Positions 59,749 through 64,000 of a DNA stretch of 64,000 bases are shown piece after piece; position 1 is the first letter of the stretch, and each line of letters begins with the position of its first letter. The position numbers and the translations under genes were made by a program. Below the pieces are notes generated by a model. That model had not been told where the DNA came from. It did not search any database and worked only from the letters and a program-made list of their open reading frames with translations. The stretch comes from Thuidium tamariscinum (Eukaryota; Streptophyta; Bryopsida; Hypnales; Thuidiaceae), in the NCBI GenBank assembly GCA_947034885.2, contig OX344754.2:16944501-17008500 (forward strand). Reading direction: 5' to 3'.

Positions 59749-61150
59749 CTACAAATGTGGGAAAAGTTGCTCCACACTCCAACTGCCATCTAGAGCTAAA
59801 GACATACCAGATTTGATCATGGCTTTTCTAGCATAGTTGATATTGTCACAATCAAGTTCCCGGTTGACATCTTCAACAAAATCAACAACTAACTATAAAA
59901 AAAAACTCTTACCCGGATTTGAGAGTTTTCCTGACCAGCCACCATCCGCTTGAGGTGTATTCTGCCAAGCATTCGATGCTATTAAGTCTGTTTTCTTTGC
60001 CTCCCATCTTTTGATCCATTCATCTTTCACCTTAGAAATAATGAACGTGTCTGCTGATTGGCAAAGGTGGGCCGAAGAAGGTGGCAAGTATTTCAAGATG
60101 GCATTTTTGGCTTCCAAAATAGTGCTAAGTCTTGGGGTCACGTTATGGCCAGTACAATTATCTATCCAAATAAATTTTGAGCGGCCATGGACATCAGATT
60201 GGAAGGCTCGTGGTTCTACAAAATAATCTGAAAATAGAGTTTGATCCATCCATCCTTTAGGACTTGTACAATAACATACCCCTAGGATGTTGTCATTCAA
60301 TCCTCGAATTGGATAACTGCTGTTTGGATTTGTAAATATCAACATAGGAGCTTCGATCATGGATCGTCGCCCCCCTGAGATTCTAATGACCATTGTCATT
60401 GAATCTCCACCCGATACTACCTCAGCATATTTGACTGTTGTGTCACCACGGAAGCCTAATGTTCTACCGTTGTCCATGTTTAGAACAAAATGGGTTTCGT
60501 CTATATTCTCCATTAGATTTTCATCAAAGGTGCCATCTTGAAATCCTCGATTTAAGACTCCTAGATGATATGCAACTTGCATCTCAATTTCTTGTTCTTT
60601 TTCAGGATTACAAGTGAGACGACCTCTTTGAGATAAGAGGGCAATGTTTTGGATATGCATGAATTGTTGGATCCAACAGTGGGTCAGTTTTTCAAGCAAT
60701 AAAACATTGTCTTTAGGATCTATGGATATGGTTGTATAAGGGGATGTAGGGTCCACTAGGATCGTGTTTGCTAACTCAATTAGCAAACGGGGAGAGAATT
60801 TCACACTAGTTTTTTTGAAATGCTCGAATGCATCAAGTAAGAGCGAGTAGAGCCACTATACCCATTCAAAGCATTTGTGACCACGACCAGGTGCTACCTT
60901 TGTACGGAGTTGTTTTTGTCCTCCAAATCGGCTACGGGTGCATGAAATTGGTGGAAGCTCTTGGGGCTCTTCTCCTTCGTTGCAATATCGATCACGAAGT
61001 GCCCACCAAGGCACCAATGCGATGCACGCATCAAATTGGAGCTTCGTTGACCTCGAAAATGCTTGGGAAAAGCATGGATGGTGCGGTTGTAATGGTGGAA
61101 ACTTGCTGGAGACGTCAGGAGATTTTCGCCATGAGCTTGAGCCACAACGT
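59749..61150 (-). pseudogene. DDE_1 (pogo/Tigger-like) transposase, three in-frame TAG codons
   Basis: The catalytic part lies in the frame 59896-60855. Catalytic acids are visible in NIDETHF, WIDNCTGHN and QSADTF, the D-D-D pattern of the DDE_1 family, with the typical KYLPPSSAHLCQSAD context before the third. An uninterrupted stretch of 303 codons is left (59893-60804); it begins at GTG, not ATG. In the same frame the sequence continues past a TAG at 60856-60858 into RSRFGGQKQLRTKVAPGRG and further upstream to about 61150. It also continues past a TAG at 59893-59895 into VVDFVEDVNRELDCDNINYARKA-type sequence, a normal C-terminal part for the family, up to a TAG at 59749-59751. An N-terminal DNA-binding domain is not clearly recognisable. 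The gene is dead in this copy unless spliced around the stops. Confidence 0.78.
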
Positions 61151-61174
61151 GAAAAAAATCAAAAAATGTCGACC

Positions 61175-61213
<39 letters not shown>

Positions 61214-61215
61214 TA
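61175..61215. repeat. A-run followed by (AT)n microsatellite inside the transposon
   Basis: An A17 run leads into about 12 AT repeats. It interrupts any reading frame through the N-terminal side of the transposase. Confidence 0.9.
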
Positions 61216-61800
61216 ATGTAGAGGACAACAAGACGATTGCAATGATGTCGCTAATACCTGAAATGGACCTGTTGGTGAGAAGATGCGAGGACTTGAAAAC
61301 GGAGCTGTGAAGGAGCAAGTGTGCGGAGGCAACAAATTTGAAATGTGCCGGGTGGGCGGGAACGGCGAACTATAACCCCCCCCCCCCTGAAAAAAGACCG
61401 ATAGTCGCGGCAACAAGGGCAGCAACGAACTCGGACTTAAGATCTGAAATCTGAACTCGGGCTGAGCTAAGCTGAAGATCTCTCAACTTGGGCTGAACTG
61501 AACTGGGAAGAACTAAAGAACTCGGATGAACTGAATTTGGAGAGGAATTCCAACCGAGCTGCAGGGAGCAAAAGAAGTTGGAAGAGAAGATGGCGCAACA
61601 AAGGCGAGAAAGCAACGAAAGCCAGGAATCAAAGAAGAAGAAGGCGCAATGGAGTTGAGAATTCAAACAATTCCAGGGAAGGAGAAGGCGGCGCATTCAA
61701 GTCTAACACTAATTGTGGACAAGTTTAGATTTAGTGTTGTAGCTAGTAGGGGGGTAAAAACACTAAATGTCGCTAAACACTAAATATTATCTTTAGTGTA

Positions 61801-63527
61801 GTGGCTCTTATATTAGTTGCATTTAGTTAAATGAGAAGGTGATTAAGGAGACCATAGTATTCAAGCAATGGTTTGGGGATGACCAATAAGTTAGTATTAA
61901 GGTAGGTACATCCAAAAGCGCCACTTATTCATATTGTACCTAATTATTGTTACTAGCTAGTTTAGATTTTTATGTAGTCTTGTTGGCAAGTGAAAGCATG
62001 TTCCAACGCACTAAAGAACGCAAGATTTGGATACCATATGCAAAAGTTATTAACGGCCAACTTAGTCTATTTCTGAAAGCGCCATCTATAGTCTATGAAC
62101 ATGACTGATTTTGGAAATGTATGTGCACTATAGATGGTGCTTTTAAGAACAAGACACTTTTGGATGTACCTACCTTAGATAGTCGTTGAATTCTAACACG
62201 TAGGAAGTGCCTAGTTGAAGTTATGTCTAGTGGAAATTGTTCAAAGGCATCGTCTTGGTGGATGTAGAGATGGAAGAATGTTGGTTGAAGAAAAAGGCTT
62301 GGTATTATAATCCATTTGATTCAAAAAAGAGTCTTCAATTGTTTTGATTATAGGACTATAGAAAAATCAAGATTCTCATGAAGGTTGTAGCTAGGGCATG
62401 GCCACATTGCAAGATTTGCTTTGGGACATGGTGCGGGACATGGTAATGACTAGGCTACCTCAACAAGATGCATTGCATTTTATACTCAAACCTTGATGAG
62501 AACTTTTGAGAGGCAAAGCTCATTGATTAAAGCTACTCACTTGTTTGCTAGGTGTGAGTGAAGACAAGACTTTCTAGTAGGTGATTTCCTAAATATGCAA
62601 GTGCTTCTAAAGCTTGTGCAACAATTTGTGACACTTCAATAAGGATTGAAGTGTTATTGACATATGTCTTAGATTTTGAGTGAATTCTCTATGCAAAGTG
62701 ACACCAATAACTTGTAGAATAATATGTCTACACTTAGAAAGAGGAATTTGGTAAATCAAAGGCACTCCAAATGGAAGAAAAGCCTGGGAAAGAACATTAT
62801 TGGCACTACAACAACAAAGTGTATGAAGTCATCCAAGCATAAATATGATAGTTTGACAAAGAAAAACGACTTAAAGTGATTATAATACAAATAGGGGTAC
62901 ATTCTTATTTGCCATAGCCAATTCTTGCTTTATTTGGGATGAAAGCTACAAAATGTATCATGCAAACTATATTAAAGAGAAAACATGGTAATAGACACTT
63001 TTCCTTAAGTAAATCTTGTGGAATGCATTATTTCTTGAAGTTCCATAAGAGCTCTACTATTGTCACTATTCTCATAAAGAAGCAATAGCTTTAATCACAC
63101 AATTTCTTGTAGCTTCTACTTTCTCAAATAATTCATGATCATAGTTGTAATAGTTAAATTTTAGGATCTTTCAATCATAAAGCCAAAGTAGAATTGATTA
63201 TTTGAATCTAATTTGGATTGAGATTCTTACTATTTTCATTTGGATATTGCAACTCCAAGACCTAAAAAATTGCATGGAATTATCTCTAAGCCACAAAAAT
63301 TTTAAGGAGGATAAATTGTTGAAGGTTTTGAACAAGTTGTAGATTGTCATTGTTACCTATGGACACTTGATTTCTACCCTTGGAATTGAGCAAATACAAC
63401 CAAGTTCAATGCAAATTAGGTCCTATAGGTTTCTATACGTTTAAAATGTCAAATCAAATAAACCTTCTAAGCAATGAATCTATAGTATGAATTCAACCTT
63501 GAACTTTAAGCAAAAATTCTTTCTATT
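61801..63527. other. AT-rich sequence, unit 2, no gene
   Basis: Counterpart of 18532-21050 without the 729-bp insertion (empty site about 62803-62815). A stretch of about 40 bases present at 20620-20690 is missing near 63160. No gene. Confidence 0.5.
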
Positions 63528-64000
63528 GGGTCGTTGCAAGAAACACCGTCCATTTTCCGTAGCGTTTTGGAAATGGACGCTGTTTTCTTTGGGAGTACTA
63601 TTTATTAGAAAATCAATTTTTAAAAAATATGAAAAATATGTCTAATGTATAAAACTTAAAGAAGAAGGTATCCTATGAAGGAAAAGCTTAGAAAAATTCT
63701 CCAAGTAGGAGAACTAGAAAAGTGGAAAATCTCATGAAAATAGGCGTATTTACATTTTAATTTGTAAAAAATAGGAAAAGTTATTTTTCTTGAATCTAGA
63801 AATTGTCCATTTGGGAAGAGTTGACGGTGATGACATTTCACCAAGAAAAAAATCTCAATTCTATTATCAATGGTCAGAAATTGCATGCAATAGAAGTGCT
63901 GTTTGCATGCGTGTGGAGGACATAAAATAATGTATTTTTAGATTCCCTTCCATAGGAATATGCTTTCCTACTATACAAATGCACCATGAAAATTTCAACT
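63528..64000. mobile_element. Left part of a GGGTSRTTGCAAGAAACAC family element, cut by the window end
   Basis: It begins GGGTCGTTGCAAGAAACACC after TATT. Unit 1 has an uninterrupted site at about 21045-21052. The interior resembles the decayed members at 13135 and 53278 (TTTGTAAAAAATAGGAAAA, TGGTGATGA) more than the 723-bp type. The right end is outside the window. Confidence 0.7.

Larger units (their letters stand above)
59351..61798 (-). mobile_element. 2448-bp pogo/Tigger-like DNA transposon, unit 2 only
   Basis: The ends are CACTAATAATGATATTTAGTG-like on the left and the inverse of CACTAAAGATAATATTTAGTG on the right. TA is duplicated at 59349-59350 and 61799-61800. The empty site TTTTCTACTAGTGGCTC is at 18524-18540 in unit 1. 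Additional ACACTAAA motifs lie just inside both ends, as expected for transposase binding sites. It carries one transposase frame on the minus strand. The TA target and the DDE_1-type transposase place it in the Tc1/mariner superfamily, pogo/Tigger group. Confidence 0.85.
42332..64000. repeat. Segmental duplication, unit 2 (right copy, incomplete)
   Basis: This is a collinear, same-strand copy of bases 1 to about 21050. The offset grows from 42331 at the left end to about 42455 near base 5640 because of small indels. It then changes stepwise wherever one copy carries a transposon the other lacks. It ends at the window edge inside a transposon beginning at 63528. Confidence 0.85.

Noticed and set aside
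60828-61310. 160-codon plus-strand frame inside the pogo/Tigger-like element
   Set aside because: Antisense to the transposase, and it ends in the poly-A/(AT)n tract; the minus strand over the same bases reads transposase-like sequence (SRFGGQKQL, APGRG).

Overview
The window looks like nuclear DNA of a land plant; the lineage cannot be fixed from the sequence alone. The reasons are split genes with GT-AG signals, plant-type TATA boxes, CACTA-type MITEs, a pogo/Tigger-like transposon and many nested AT-rich DNA transposons. There are no operons, ribosome binding sites or prokaryotic gene arrays. I found no rRNA, tRNA or CRISPR.

The layout is gene-bearing islands of clearly higher GC in a very AT-rich transposon sea. 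Island I (1-5700) and island I' (about 42332-48110) are two copies of one block. The AT-rich sequence after each copy also matches (5640 to about 21050 against 48095 to 63527). The window is therefore about one and a half units of a tandem segmental duplication with a period near 42.3-42.5 kb. Island II (about 29100-32100) is a third, internally deleted copy of part of the block. Island III (about 40100-42331) carries a related but distinct gene.

The recognisable host genes all lie on the minus strand. All are small proteins with one C-terminal PAH domain, the paired amphipathic helix of the Sin3 corepressor. They are a near-minimal PAH protein of about 100 residues (three copies: 2714-3013, 30893-31195, 45094-45393), a proline/aromatic-rich protein ending in PAH (4459-5127, 46843-47574), and a PAH exon with a 16-residue internal repeat (41040-41597). 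Around them are broken paralogues and a repeated 117-bp exon-like segment. No other Sin3 domain is visible. The inference is that these proteins could bind PAH ligands and compete with full-length Sin3; the sequence does not prove this.

The transposon sea can be read well because the two long copies supply empty sites. Families that can be defined are: (1) about 720-730 bp elements with termini GGGTGATTGCAAGAAACAC and 4-bp target duplications; (2) piggyBac-like non-autonomous elements with TTAA duplications and termini CCCCTAAAGGACC; (3) palindromic CACTA MITEs with 3-bp duplications, one interrupted by a piggyBac-like element; (4) a 408-bp TTAA element with different termini; (5) foldback elements; (6) a 1.9-kb insertion with TG...CA ends, a 5-bp duplication and an array of CCAANTTGG-type motifs; (7) a 2.45-kb pogo/Tigger-like element whose transposase frame has three in-frame TAG codons. 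Several of these are present in only one of the two copies.
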